DNA of 64,000 nt from Tanypteryx hageni (lineage: Eukaryota; Arthropoda; Insecta; Odonata; Petaluridae): the NCBI GenBank assembly GCA_028673005.1, contig CM054116.1, forward strand, positions 22,793,840 to 22,857,839, given 5' to 3'. This document shows, piece after piece, positions 12,631 through 23,302 of the stretch (position 1 is its first letter; each line of letters starts with the position of its first letter). Below the pieces are notes generated by a model. That model ran no database searches, was not told the DNA's origin, and worked only from the letters and a program-made list of their open reading frames with translations. The position numbers and the translations under genes are program-made.

Positions 12631-13555
12631 GCCCCTCACTCCACATCCCCCACGAGCGACGGCCGCCACGTCATCCGCAGCTTCCCCGCTAGACCAACTC
12701 CCTCAGGTGCCTCGTCCTCCCGCCTCATTCGACGACAAACGCACACACACGGCTCTCCATTCGCCAGCACGAGGGGAATTTATGGTGCAGTGGAGATCCC
12801 AGGGACAAACATTGGCTTAAACGCGTTAGCGGTAATGCCTCTTGCACCTACGAATTTACTTACAGCGACCGCGGCTAACACCTTTTACTCCGCCTCATTC
12901 CACCGCTTTCGCTGATCTCTTCGCCCCCCTCCGCCCTCCCTCCGCTTTCACAAACAACGACCGACCTCTTTTCGTCAATTAAACGACAGCGGAGTTCATA
13001 AGTGAAGTGCTTCTACCCTATTTTAAGATGCACAAGAGGCTAATTATGCCGGTGAATCCATTAACCAACGCATTCGGCACAAAATTACATTTACTGCTTA
13101 AAGGAACATTTTATTTGTGACGCATTTAAATTATTTTCTGAAGTGAACGAGTTCTATTACACTGCAAAGTTAATTTCATATTTCCAGGATTATTCTTGAA
13201 AATTCAATGAGTTAGCGTTGAGATAAAATTATCTTCTTTACTACCGTATTCAAACTTAAGAATATGTAATTAAACTATCGGTCTTTGTTTGATAAATAGG
13301 TATGAAGGTTCCATTCGCACTTGACTAGTAAACCATTACCAGCATTTTTAACTACCTGAAAAATCTTAATTATTAGTATTAAGTACATTAACGAGTAAAT
13401 ACATTTACTGCAGTTGCTTTGAATACAAAGTGAGAATAAACTAATCATTACTCATAATTAAGACATTTAACTCGAGAATTTACATATTTACTTTTAGCTA
13501 GCCCATAAACAGTAATTTACGGCCTTCTACAATGGGTGCAACAAAGATAACAAAG
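12631..13555. other. Unannotated sequence
   Basis: Moderately GC-rich to about 13,000, then AT-rich. No gene or repeat family recognised. Confidence 0.5.
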
Positions 13556-13559
13556 ACGA

Positions 13560-13640
13560 CCCTGCCCTATGCCGGATCCGAACCAGTAACCCTAGTAATG
13601 GGTGCCAACCACCCCTCTACCAAGGTTTTTTATAACTTTG
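13560..13640 (-). repeat. Possible tRNA-derived SINE head
   Basis: On the minus strand GGTTCGGATCCGG at about 13,570-13,582 fits box B, and TTGGTAGAGGGGTGGTTGG about 35 bp upstream fits a loose box A. It does not fold into a proper tRNA by eye, so I treat it as a SINE head or relic. Body, tail and target duplication were not identified. Confidence 0.35.
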
Positions 13641-13984
13641 CCTCCAAATCCAATTGCTTTCTACTCATTAGATCGCAGCCCTCGTGGAAAGGGTCATCGT
13701 TAACGGCACTACTCGAAGTCAATCGCGCGAACCCTAACTATAGTACGCATCCACTATCTCTCTCTCCACCCTACCTACCGTACCTCTCCCCTCCCTACCT
13801 TCCCAAGCTGCATCACCTCGTCTCCCATATACTACACACAATGCCAGGTTCAACTTACAAGGGCCATAAAACCACACCCACCCTGCCACCGAGAAACACC
13901 CATCTCTCTCCACCCTTCCTCTCCGTCACCCAGATGCATGTCAGACGTCGTAGCGGCGGATTGATCAACGGTCACAGGTCGGAG

Positions 13985-14905
13985 TAAGGGGATAGAGAGG
14001 AAGAGAGGGGAGCAGGGAGTAGAGGGATAGAGAGAGAGAAAGAGGGAGGGAGAGAAAGAGGGAGGGAGAGAGAGAGAAAGAGGGAGGGAGAGAGAAAGCA
14101 GAGGGAAAGAGGGAGCAGAGGGAAAGAGGGAGCAGAGGAAAAGAGGAAGCAGAGGGAGAGAGGGAAAGAGGGAGCAGAAGGAGAGAGGGAAAGAGGGAGC
14201 AGGAGGAGAGAGGGAGCAGGAGGAGAGAGGGAGCAGGAGGAGAGAGGGAGCAGGAGGAGAGAGGGAGCAGAAGGAGAGAGGGAGCAGAGGGAGGGGGAGA
14301 GGGAGCAGAGGGAGGGTGAGGGAAAGAGGGAGCAGAGGGAGGGAGAGGGAAAGAGGGAGCAGAGGGAGGGAGAGGGAAAGAGGGAGCAGAGGGAGGGAGA
14401 GGGAAAGAGGGAGCAGAGGGAGAGGGCAGGGAGTAGAGGGAGAGGGAAAGAGGGAGCAGAGGGAGAGGGTAGGGAGTAGAGGGAGAGGGCAGGGAGTAGA
14501 GGGAGAGAGGGGTAGAGAGGGAGAAGAGAGGGAGTAGACAGGGAGTAGAGAGGGAGTAGAGGGGTAGAGAGGGAGCAGAGGGAGTAGAGAGGGAGCAGAG
14601 GGAAAGAGGGAGCAGAGGGAGAGAGGGGTAGAGAGGGAAAGAGGGAGTAAAGGGGTAGGGAGGGAGTAGAGAGGGAAAGAGGGAGCAGAGGGAGAGAGAA
14701 AGAAAGAGATGGAATGAGAAATAGGGAAAGAGATGGAGGGAGAAAGAGAGAACAGAGGGAGGGATAAAGAGAGGGATGGAGAGAGAAATAATGAGCAGAG
14801 GGAGGAAGAATGAGAGAAAGAAAGAGGGAGAGGGAAAGAGACGAAGAGAGAGAAAGAGGGAGAGGCGGAGAGATTGTGAGTGGAGAGGAAGAGAGGAGAA
14901 TGAGA
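13985..14905. repeat. Long polypurine tract (about 0.9 kb)
   Basis: Nearly pure A/G on the plus strand, built from irregular GAGGGAGCAGAGGGAAAGAG-type units. Sub-blocks with GAGGGAGCAGGAGGAGA and GGGAGTAGAGGGAGAGGGCA repeat locally. The 324-residue minus-strand open frame across it is S/L/P low complexity and not a gene. It is the longest mirror-symmetric purine tract in the window. Confidence 0.95.
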
Positions 14906-15093
14906 GATAGACAGAACTAAGCCAAACCCTACGATGCAATTGGTAATCCCGCTGTCAATCGAACGGCAATGTCGATCTCCAGGCCTAATTCACCGCAAGC
15001 AAATGGAAACATTATCTTCTCCTCGAACTAAAATGAGGGACTAGAGATACAAGATGTGAGACCTGTCGCAATATCATCGACACAAGTTTAAAC

Positions 15094-15356
15094 CGAAGGT
15101 TTCTCAACCTGCTGCTCGCGAGCTCTGGGGCAGTCGGATTTGCTTTGCTACGATGCTTAAAATCGCTTTCCCTAGCATCAAGAATTTGATTTGTTCGGTT
15201 GTATTCTTTCTAAATGCATTAAGTAACATCAGTAATAACTATGAAGTTTATTTGATCTTCTTTATGGCTATTTCTCTTCGTGCGAAAATGTAGTGGTGCT
15301 CGATTGATATTCTGAAAAATATGTAAATGCTAGCCACAATGAAAAGGTTGTGAATA
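15094..15356. mobile_element. Possible hAT-like MITE, 263 bp
   Basis: The left end GGTTTCTCAACCTGCTGCTC and the right end (reverse TTCACAACCTTTTCATTGTGG) both resemble hAT termini of the GGTTCTCAACCTTTTTCAT class. Imperfect 8-bp flanks GTTTAAAC (15,086-15,093) and GTCTAAAT (15,357-15,364) agree at 6 of 8 positions. No coding capacity. Confidence 0.35.
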
Positions 15357-15364
15357 GTCTAAAT

Positions 15365-18300
15365 TGGCTTATTGGGGACCACGCGAAGATATGTCGTTGT
15401 TTTCGATTTCTGATAGCAATTAATTAGAGCCATTTCAAAATTAATTTTGGCTCACCATCCCTCACGCAGAATAAGCATCAAAGAGTACTTCACAAAGTAC
15501 AGATTTAACCCAGGAATTACCCGAGGGAGTTATTGGATCCAGTAAAATAAACATTTCACAAAAACAATTGCGCTTTATGGCACAATCCTCCACTCACCTA
15601 CATTAATAAAATCATCCCTTTTATTTGCCAAATTTTGTCTTTAGATATAATAGTTTCGGAGGGTGAGGTCTGAGGTCCTTGGATTCTGCACGACCACCAC
15701 AAGTGCCCGTATTTTCTACGGAGCATTTTTTGTTGCTGTACTTGTTAGTCTAAGTCATTTGTGTATTCTGAAGCTAAAATTTATCGATAATTATTAAATT
15801 CTTTGTTGTTTGCACAAATTTCAAACGTTTACATAAAAGTTTCTATTCTGCTGTAAATACGGACCAAAGTGAGAGGAAAAGAAGTCTCCAAATGCTAAAA
15901 GAGACGATAGATGACGAAGAGCTCCGTAGAATTGAGAACAGAAAATTAAAGGGATGAAACTGAACATAGGCGACTAGAGAAACCAGGAACGGTGACGTTC
16001 TACAATGCTACGAAAGAATGGAAATGACGTCATCGTTCAACTTTCTCCTTTCTAGTCGGTAGCACGAAAGTTGAACCGACTGCCTTGAATGGAATTCTCT
16101 TTAAAATTAGATATCAGAGGAAAAAATAACCGTAAAATGCTACGGGGGAAGATTGATCAAAAGCATGTGGCAGCTTTCTTCAGTTCTTTTTCAAGAACAG
16201 ACAATAAATTTAATGAATGGTGAATTTGACAATTGTGTCACTACCAAGACGTTTATGTGTATGATTGATTTATCTTCTAATAATAACCAAAAATGTTCAC
16301 TACCGGCTCAGAAAAGGAACGAACAACGCAATTTATGTTCCTATGCCTAACAGTAAGACAAGAAGATTAGAAACAAAAATTATCAAATGCAACACGCGTG
16401 TTACAAAACAAGGAATATTCCTATTGAAAAGTGTATTAATAAGTACATTTAAGACAATCTGGAAAAGCAGGAGACACAAAAACGCCTCTAGAAATTGTTT
16501 TCATGATATAAAAAGAGCTCAATTATGTGACAATAAGCTTATCAACAATATCTTTCAATGTAGGTGATACGATCTTAAACTATGGGGTGTGTTGGGCCCC
16601 GTGCGAATATTTCTCAGGACTAATAAAGCGCAATCAGTTCCGAGTAAAACATCGATTCAAGGTCTGCGCAGGATCTCACCGAAAAGTGAACGGTTCGCGG
16701 GAAAAGCGAGCGATATCACGGTGTAGCGTGGCAATGCTTGGCAACCCTCGTCGACCGAGAACCGTGTTCATGCAGTTTAACGTCGTAGGCAAATTGTACG
16801 TCTCATCACCGGAGCGTCAATTTCGTCGCCCACTCCCTTCCTCCCTCCAAACCATTTATTCCCTTCCACCCACCCTTTCACCTATCGTCCCCCTTAACAC
16901 ACTCCTCCGCTCCTCCCTTCCCTCCCTATCGCTCCAATCCCTTCGTGAGTTGATTTAAGTTTTACGTCCAGCTGATTCACCTCTTGCCTACGCGAAATGG
17001 GTGTCTAAGAGGTATTGCAATGAATAGCTGGATTGCAAGGGAGGAGATAAACCTGGTACCGGCTTTTAGTCTGCTCTTAACGAAGGATCCCTTCGTCCCG
17101 CTCTTCTTTTCACGCCTCCCGCCATCTCCAGGACCACAAAGAGACCGAGGTGAATCATTCATGCTCTCCTCGCGGATGCGTGGCTTGTCATGATGGAGAA
17201 AATCTCACTCTTCGCCGTGCTTTACCACCTCTCCGCCATCTCCAATGCCTCCGTCTGCCGTGCCCGCTCCTTGAGGCTATCATGTAGAAGGGACTGGGAG
17301 ATAGATAGATAATCGTCTTTATTCGGACGAAATTTAGACCATAAGGTCCATTCTTACATTTAACTCTTGGAGATGGAGGTGGCAGGGGAGCGGGCGAGAG
17401 AAGGAAAAATAGAGTCAGGAGGAGGTAGAGAGAGGAAAGATGGAGGCAGGGGGAGGAAGGGGGCAGAGAGATTTTCCGGGCGGGGCAGGCACCGTGTTTC
17501 CGGCGAGCGATGAGTGAATGCACGCTTTATTACCACTTCCTAAAACGGGTTTTCGACTTCCTTTCCGGGGCCGATTCCAATTTGCAGTGTGAAAGCAAAT
17601 AAATGACAGAAAATTAATTAATATATAGTGAAAATCTAATGTGGAAATGATCTCTAATTTCTACAGAATGCAGTAATTGATTCGATTCTCACTCCCCGGA
17701 AAGGTGTATCGCCCTTTAGAACTAATATAAGGTTTTTATATACAAGCCTACCGGTAAAATCACCTTCATTGGCAAATATATGTAACAAAAGTGGCATATA
17801 AATTTTGAGGTGATATATTTTACACTACTGGAAATTGTTTACTGGCAATTGCAAATAGTTCGCATGAGAAGAGAATTTGCATTTCAGTTCGAACCCATGC
17901 TTTGCTATGCTTATAACCAGAGCCAGATTAAGAGTTTGCAGGGCCCTAGGCCAGGGTTCATTGTAGAGCCCCAGTGAATAGAAAAATGTGGGATGGGGTA
18001 TGGGTGAATTAGGTACTTTCTTATTTATGTAATGCTAAAACGACTTTGTATGATACATTTATTTTAATATTATTAAAAAATCTGATGTGGCCACCACATG
18101 ATTTTCTCCATACCTGTAATATTTCTAAAAATTCCAAATATGATAATAAATATTTTAAGGAACTGCGAGAAAAATTGAAAGACTTCACAAAGAACTGAAA
18201 TAAACTCAAACCGTAGCCTTCTGATATTGGATATAGTCAGGAAGCTCCAACAATTAAGAAAATAAAAAGGAGCGTTACAATGACGTAACTAAGCGTAAAA

Positions 18301-18479
18301 TGTTTACGATAGTTGCCGGTAGGTGGCGTGGTTGTGGCAGCTAAAAAATTAGTTTTTATGATATCTCTTAAACAATGCATTATAGGGGGAAATGTTTCAA
18401 ACAAAGTTTGTAAAAAATTAAATTTCCTACTACTTCTATTCCAGAACCTTTTACATTAATCAAATATTAAAGCAAATAT
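15365..18479. other. Unannotated sequence
   Basis: An 11-bp perfect inverted repeat (GTTCAACTTTC with GAAAGTTGAAC) lies at 16,035-16,076 and could form a hairpin. A pyrimidine-rich patch lies at 16,840-16,945. Open frames of up to 143 residues (16,527-16,958) contain no motif I recognise and end in low-complexity S/P/L. I see no gene I can support. Confidence 0.45.
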
Positions 18480-18562
18480 GCCCTTTTTCTCAGAAGATGG
18501 AGTTCGGACATCTGCCTGCTCCAGGAGACGAACACCGAGAAATCCCAGTCGCCTCTTCTGAG

Positions 18563-18914
18563 TCAAGACTAAGGGGGGGGGGGGGGGTGCCGGTGGTGTA
18601 GTGGTTAGGACGCTGTCTGCTACTCGCCTGCTGCTTGAAAAGGTAGCGGGTACGAATCCTGCGCAAGTAGGATTATTCCGAGCTAGCCCGGCCCCCTGTT
18701 TGTGTGGTTTGAGGAGACCGCGCAAATTCAGCTGTTCCGTCCTTCGGAAGGGACGTTAAGCTGTTGGCCCCCCTGGTGTTTTTCGTAAGAGCAGGCAAAT
18801 ACCGGCACCGGGTTTCCCTCCTCCCTTCCCCGGTTATTCATTGCACTACCCCTGAGATACCCACAGTGCGTAGGACAGAGGCGAATCGGCTGGGCATTCA
18901 AATTCAAGACTAAG
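18563..18914. repeat. 11-bp target-site duplication of the SINE
   Basis: TCAAGACTAAG at 18,563-18,573 is repeated at 18,904-18,914, precisely flanking the SINE and lying in the LINE endonuclease reading region. Confidence 0.85.
18574..18903 (+). mobile_element. tRNA-derived SINE, about 330 bp
   Basis: Starts with a G run, then a tRNA-like head with box A TGGTGTAGTGG (18,594-18,604) and box B GGTACGAATCC (18,649-18,659), the normal spacing for an internal pol III promoter. The body contains TCCTTCGGAAGGGACGTTAAG (about 18,740-18,760), which resembles a central domain shared among SINEs of several invertebrates; that link is from memory and uncertain. It ends ATTCAAA without a long A tail. Exact 11-bp duplications flank it. 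Its insertion splits the LINE endonuclease, so it is younger than the LINE. Confidence 0.85.
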
Positions 18915-21900
18915 ACCTTTATGTCAACCCGCCTACGCTCCGACAGTCCGGAACTACCATCGCCTGGGGGAAAAGTTCTTTCAGCGTGATATCATTTTTG
19001 GCGCGTGTGCGCAGGCAGTGACCCTCTCTCCTCACACTTCGCGTGCGAACAGCTGCCTCCGCGTGATCAATGTATACATCCCGCACGATGCGCGCACGGC
19101 GGCGGATGTCGTTACCGCCATGGAAGCTTTCCTCGAATCGTTAGATCGTACGACGCCGCCTGCCCGAGATACCATCGTCCAGGGGGGATATTTCAACACC
19201 ACGCTCTCGCTTGCCGTCGATCGCTCCCGCGGCGTCGAAAGACACCCTCGGATTGCTCGTGCGCTGGGGAAGGTGGTGGCTGAGTACGACCTGCATGACG
19301 CATGAAGAGTGATGCGGGGAAATGAGGAAGGTTACACCCACGCAGGCCCCCTCCCCCATCATTTCTCACGTGCCAGATTGGATCGCATCTACGTGTCGAG
19401 AACGACATTTAACACCATGGAGTCGATTGCGCTGCTTCCATCGTTCTCCGACCACATGGCGGTGCGTGCGGTGTTGTCCTGCCCAGAGATTTCGACGCGG
19501 ATGCCACCGTACTGCAGATTTAACAACGATCTCCTCCACGACGATGTATATGTGCCGCTGATGGCGGATCTCATCTCCGCCTTCATGGAGCAAGAGACGG
19601 CATCCCCCGACATCCTGATTAGGTGGAATCTCCTCAAGCAGGAATTTAAAGAGGCGACCGTACGATTCGCGAAGTGTCGGAGGAGGGAGAGTGAGGCCGG
19701 CATTCGGAAGATGGAACGTAGAGCGCTCGAACTAGCGAGGGTGGGGGAAGCCACTCAGAAATGCGCCTTAGGAGAAATAAGGAACTGGTACGGGAGAGGG
19801 AGTGAGAAGATATTAGGGCGATGGGAGAAACTGCTCGCATCCGACGCATCGGCGAACTTTCACCTCGCTAAGCATGTCTGTCGGGCAACTCCGCGTCCGC
19901 TGTCTGCGCTGTGCATCAACGGGGAGAACAGCAGTTCTACGACAGAGATGTGCGGCCATGTTTACCGACATTTCAAGTCAATTTACGACCCAGAGGATGA
20001 CGCTGCAGACGCGGATTGCAATATATATACGAGCTTGAGCCGGGTGCGGAACGAGGAGAAGGAGGCATACGACGCCCCCATCGAAATCAGCGACCTGACG
20101 GAGAGCCTCCAACAGATGAAGAACTACAAAGCCCCAGGATTGGACGGCTTGACCACCGAATTCTTCCGCAAATTCAGGAAGCAGCTGAGCCGGCCGTTCA
20201 GCAAAGTTGTGGACGAGAGCTTCCGACGGGGTCGACTGCCGCACTCCATGACTAGGGCAGGGATAGCATTTCTCCATAAAAAAGGCGACAGATTAGATAT
20301 AGGGAATTGGAGGCCAGTGTCTCTGGCAACGACCGATTACAAGTTGCTGGCGAAAGTTCTCTCCGCCAAACTGTCCGCAGGGATGGAGTCGATCATACCG
20401 CCGGAGCAGGGCTATAGCGTTCCCGGACGCACAATTCTAGATAATGTCTACCTGCTGCGGGACCACATCAGGGAGAAAAACGAAGGAGGAGAGGCTTTGG
20501 CCATACTCTTGCTGTACAGGATCAGGTATAAGCATCTTCACGCCACGCTCGGGAGCATGGGTTTCGGCGGAATCTTTATCGGACGACTGCGGACTCTCTA
20601 CAACGGAGCCAGCTGCGTGGTCCGAGTCGCGTCGTCCCGGACAGCGCCGATCCGATTCAGAGGAGGCATTCGTCAAGGATGTCCCTTATCGGGCAACTGT
20701 ACTCCATCTCAATCGAGCCTTTCATTATCCTGCTGAAGACAACTCTCCGCGGCGCATCTCTCCCCGGACACGCGGACAGGAGACTGGCGGTTTCGGCTTA
20801 CGCCAACGATGTCTGCGTCCTCGTCGACGAAGACGACGATTTCGACAGGGTTACGTCCTCCTTCGAGAGTTACGCCTCGGCGGGGATAAGCTGAACAGGG
20901 CAAAGTCGACGGGTCTGTGGTGCGGATCGTGGAAGGAGAGAACGGACACTCCTCTGGGGATCAACTGGACTAACGAGGGGTGCACGTTCCTAGGCGTCTG
21001 ACTGAGAAACGACGGATCGAAGTCGGCCAACGTCAACATGAAAACGATGCTAACCAAGCTTACGGCGGGAATTGACCGGTGGACGCCGATAGCAGGTTGA
21101 CATCGTTGAGAGGAAAAGTGTTAGTCGCCAATTTCTGGCACCCAGGTTGTGGCATCTTTTGCAGACCTTGCATCCGCGGCCACATTTTATCAGACTCGTC
21201 TGGACTGGCGGGACGCACTGGGTGAGTGTGTCGGTCTTCACCACCCCAGTCAGGCAGGGTGGGCTGGGGCTGGTGGATGTGAGATGCAAGGTGAAGGCGT
21301 TTCGCATGCTTTTCGCGCAACGTTTTCTCCAGGGCCCTCCGGACTCTCCCTGGAGGTTTTTAGCAGCTGGTAGGCTGATGCGTTACAGGGGGGCAAAGGA
21401 TGTCAGCAGCTATTTTCGTAAATGGTGTGCCCTTGAGAAACTGCCGGTGGTTAGGAGGATTTAACAACTACGTATTGACAGCGTGGAAGTCAATGTGGAT
21501 CGACACAGCACACGGAGCGCGACCTTTTCCAGTGGGTTGGCCACCGCCTGCCCCATCCCAGAAATGAGCCTCGTCAGCGGAAAGGCGGAGGAATCTGTCC
21601 ATTCCGCAGAGGGAGGTGTACGAGGAACGTCTCTACATGGAGAAAGACATGAGTTGGTCTATCAAAGGAAGTCAGGCCGAAGATAGGGGGCACTAGTACA
21701 CCTTTCATAGGTGGCCTTCTTTTGACCATTCGGAGATGGCATGGAGATTCGCTTTGGACAGGCTGGCGGACTGCAGGTTCCTCTCGAAGGTGGGGTTGGT
21801 GCAGAGCAGGGAATGCCCCTGGTGCCCCGGAGTCAAAGGATCAGCAGCGCACATCATCCTCCGTTTAACCAAGGTGACGAACGTCTGGAGGATCCTAACT

Positions 21901-22290
21901 CCCGTTCTAAAGAAACTCACCGGACGAGATGCAATCCTGCTCAACGATCTTCTGAATGGGTTCAGAATTCCCTGGGACACTCGCGGCGAAAGACTGGCAA
22001 ACTATGTGACGACGCTCGCGAAGGCCTGCATACATAAAAGATTCACGCTGCTCCAACAACGGAAAATCACCACTGCCGACTATGAGTCGGAAGTAAAACT
22101 GCGACTCGAGAGGAGGCTCTTGCGGGTATAGGTGCTTACAGCGTAGGGACCAACACGGTCGAGATATTTAAGAATAGGTGATCTATGGGAGGAGGTGTTT
22201 TCAGCGTGAGAGGCAGAAAACCGAGCATAGACATCGCTCAATGGGCCACATGATGCAGGAAAATTGTATATAACTTCTTAAATAATTATT

Positions 22291-22960
22291 TTATATTTTG
22301 TACATATTTGTTTTAATGAAACCTTCACAAACGTGAAGTAACAAGTAATATATATAGTATATATATGAGGGTCGCACCTCTCTACTAGAACAAAGAGAGT
22401 AAAGATGAAAAAATAAATAAGGTGAAGGAGAGAGCATAATCACCCTACTGACCCTATGTATAATAATAATAACAATAATAATAATAACGCACGCACACAA
22501 GATACGGCCGAAACAATTTAATTCCAACGTCTATGATTCGCATTTAATACTTCATGGGAATACGCCTAGTTCATGTAGTAATAATAAGGGTTCGCCAACT
22601 GAGATGTTAAGAAACTTAGTTTTTAACTGTTCTTAATGCATTGATGTAATTTAATCAGCACAAAAGCCTCGATTCGTAACAGTTCACTCTCTTCAGGTTA
22701 ACTAAGAAAAAAATTATATAGGAAAAGAGAAGGTCGACTATGTTTGTCAATAAAGTACTATCTAGAAAGACGTACTAAATGACTCCAGAAAAACTGCTTA
22801 CTTAGTCAAACTACATTCAATTCATGACAAAATTCCAATTAGTAACTTGGTCAAAATACTTTCAATCTCTACCTTGCTATCATAATAGCCTTTCTTTTAG
22901 AAAGTAAATCCTCAGTGGTTTACTAGATCGTGTAAATTTACTCAGTAAATTCGAGGGGTT
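22291..22960. other. Unannotated AT-rich sequence with short TA and ATA runs
   Basis: Short TATATA runs near 22,350 and an AATAAT-rich run near 22,460-22,490. No gene. Confidence 0.5.
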
Positions 22961-23042
22961 AACTGCCTAATCCCTCCCTAAGGACTGCATAACCTTACAG
23001 AGGTGGGAGGGTTTGTGTACTTTTATGAGCCAAAGAGGTATG

Positions 23043-23164
23043 CCGGCGGGAGATAATTCTCCTGGTAGGACCATCCAAGCCGGATAGGTCTGAGGGGAAG
23101 AGTCAGACTAAGAAGCAGTCTTGGGGGTTTTACATCCCCCTGTGCAAGGGCAGCAGCTTGCACA
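23043..23164 (+). promoter_or_regulatory. Hairpin-rich 5' UTR of the RTE LINE
   Basis: Stems visible by eye: CCGGC/GCCGG (23,043-23,047 with 23,079-23,083) enclosing GGAGA-TAAT-TCTCC (23,049-23,062); GGGGG/CCCCC (23,123-23,140); and an 8-bp stem TGTGCAAG/CTTGCACA (23,141-23,164). Several RTE and R2-type elements carry HDV-like self-cleaving ribozymes at their 5' end, so this could be a ribozyme or a translation-initiation structure. I cannot confirm an HDV double-pseudoknot. Confidence 0.4.
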
Positions 23165-23302
23165 GTACCTCTGTAGGTGGTGATCATGTGGATCTGAACA
23201 GCTATAAATGGGTAATCACTCTGTGAAACTGCGATGAGGAAAGCAAGGGGAAACTACCTCATTATATTTCCCATGATAGGCTGAAAAGCTGCAAATACCT
23301 CT

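Larger units (their letters stand above)
18486..22131 (+). pseudogene. Tx1-like endonuclease/reverse transcriptase, broken
   Basis: When intact this ORF2-type protein would nick target DNA (apurinic-type endonuclease) and copy the element RNA. Seen in order: endonuclease start SDICLLQET; SINE insertion; LRVINVYIPHD; GGYFN where the family has GGDFN (catalytic Asp changed); an in-frame TGA at 19,303-19,305 replacing the Trp of DLHDAW; RLDRIYVS and SFSDHMAV from the endonuclease end; RT blocks from about 20,230. RT motif A (the F-x-D-x-x-x-AFD region, near 20,500-20,530) is missing through a deletion, the RT active site reads YAND rather than YADD (about 20,800), and the frame shifts near 20,690. 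Stops lie near 20,893 and 21,001. C-terminal THWVSVSVFTTPVRQGGLGL and CPWC...H motifs remain at 21,205-21,870. It cannot encode an active protein. Confidence 0.8.
18480..22290 (+). mobile_element. Degenerate Tx1-like (L1-group) LINE, 5'-truncated
   Basis: The element begins inside the endonuclease domain (FLRRWSSDICLLQET, about 18,486-18,530), is interrupted by a SINE at 18,574-18,903, resumes through the rest of the endonuclease, the reverse transcriptase and a C-terminal cysteine motif, and fades out after about 22,130. The 3' boundary is approximate; no poly-A or target duplication was identified. GC content is distinctly higher than the flanks. The clade call rests on RT blocks such as SVPGRTILDNVYLLRD and GCPLSGQLYSISIEPF, which are typical of Tx1 elements. 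Confidence 0.8.

Noticed and set aside
13965..14939. 324-residue minus-strand open frame
   Set aside because: It is a translation of a polypyrimidine/polypurine tract (S, L, P only) without domains; several frames are open simultaneously.
16527..16958. 143-residue open frame as a host gene
   Set aside because: No motif, no plausible splice partners, and its end runs into S/L/P low complexity.
18588..18665. Functional tRNA gene
   Set aside because: Boxes A and B are present, but the segment continues into a SINE body with flanking target duplications, and no full cloverleaf with an acceptor stem can be drawn.
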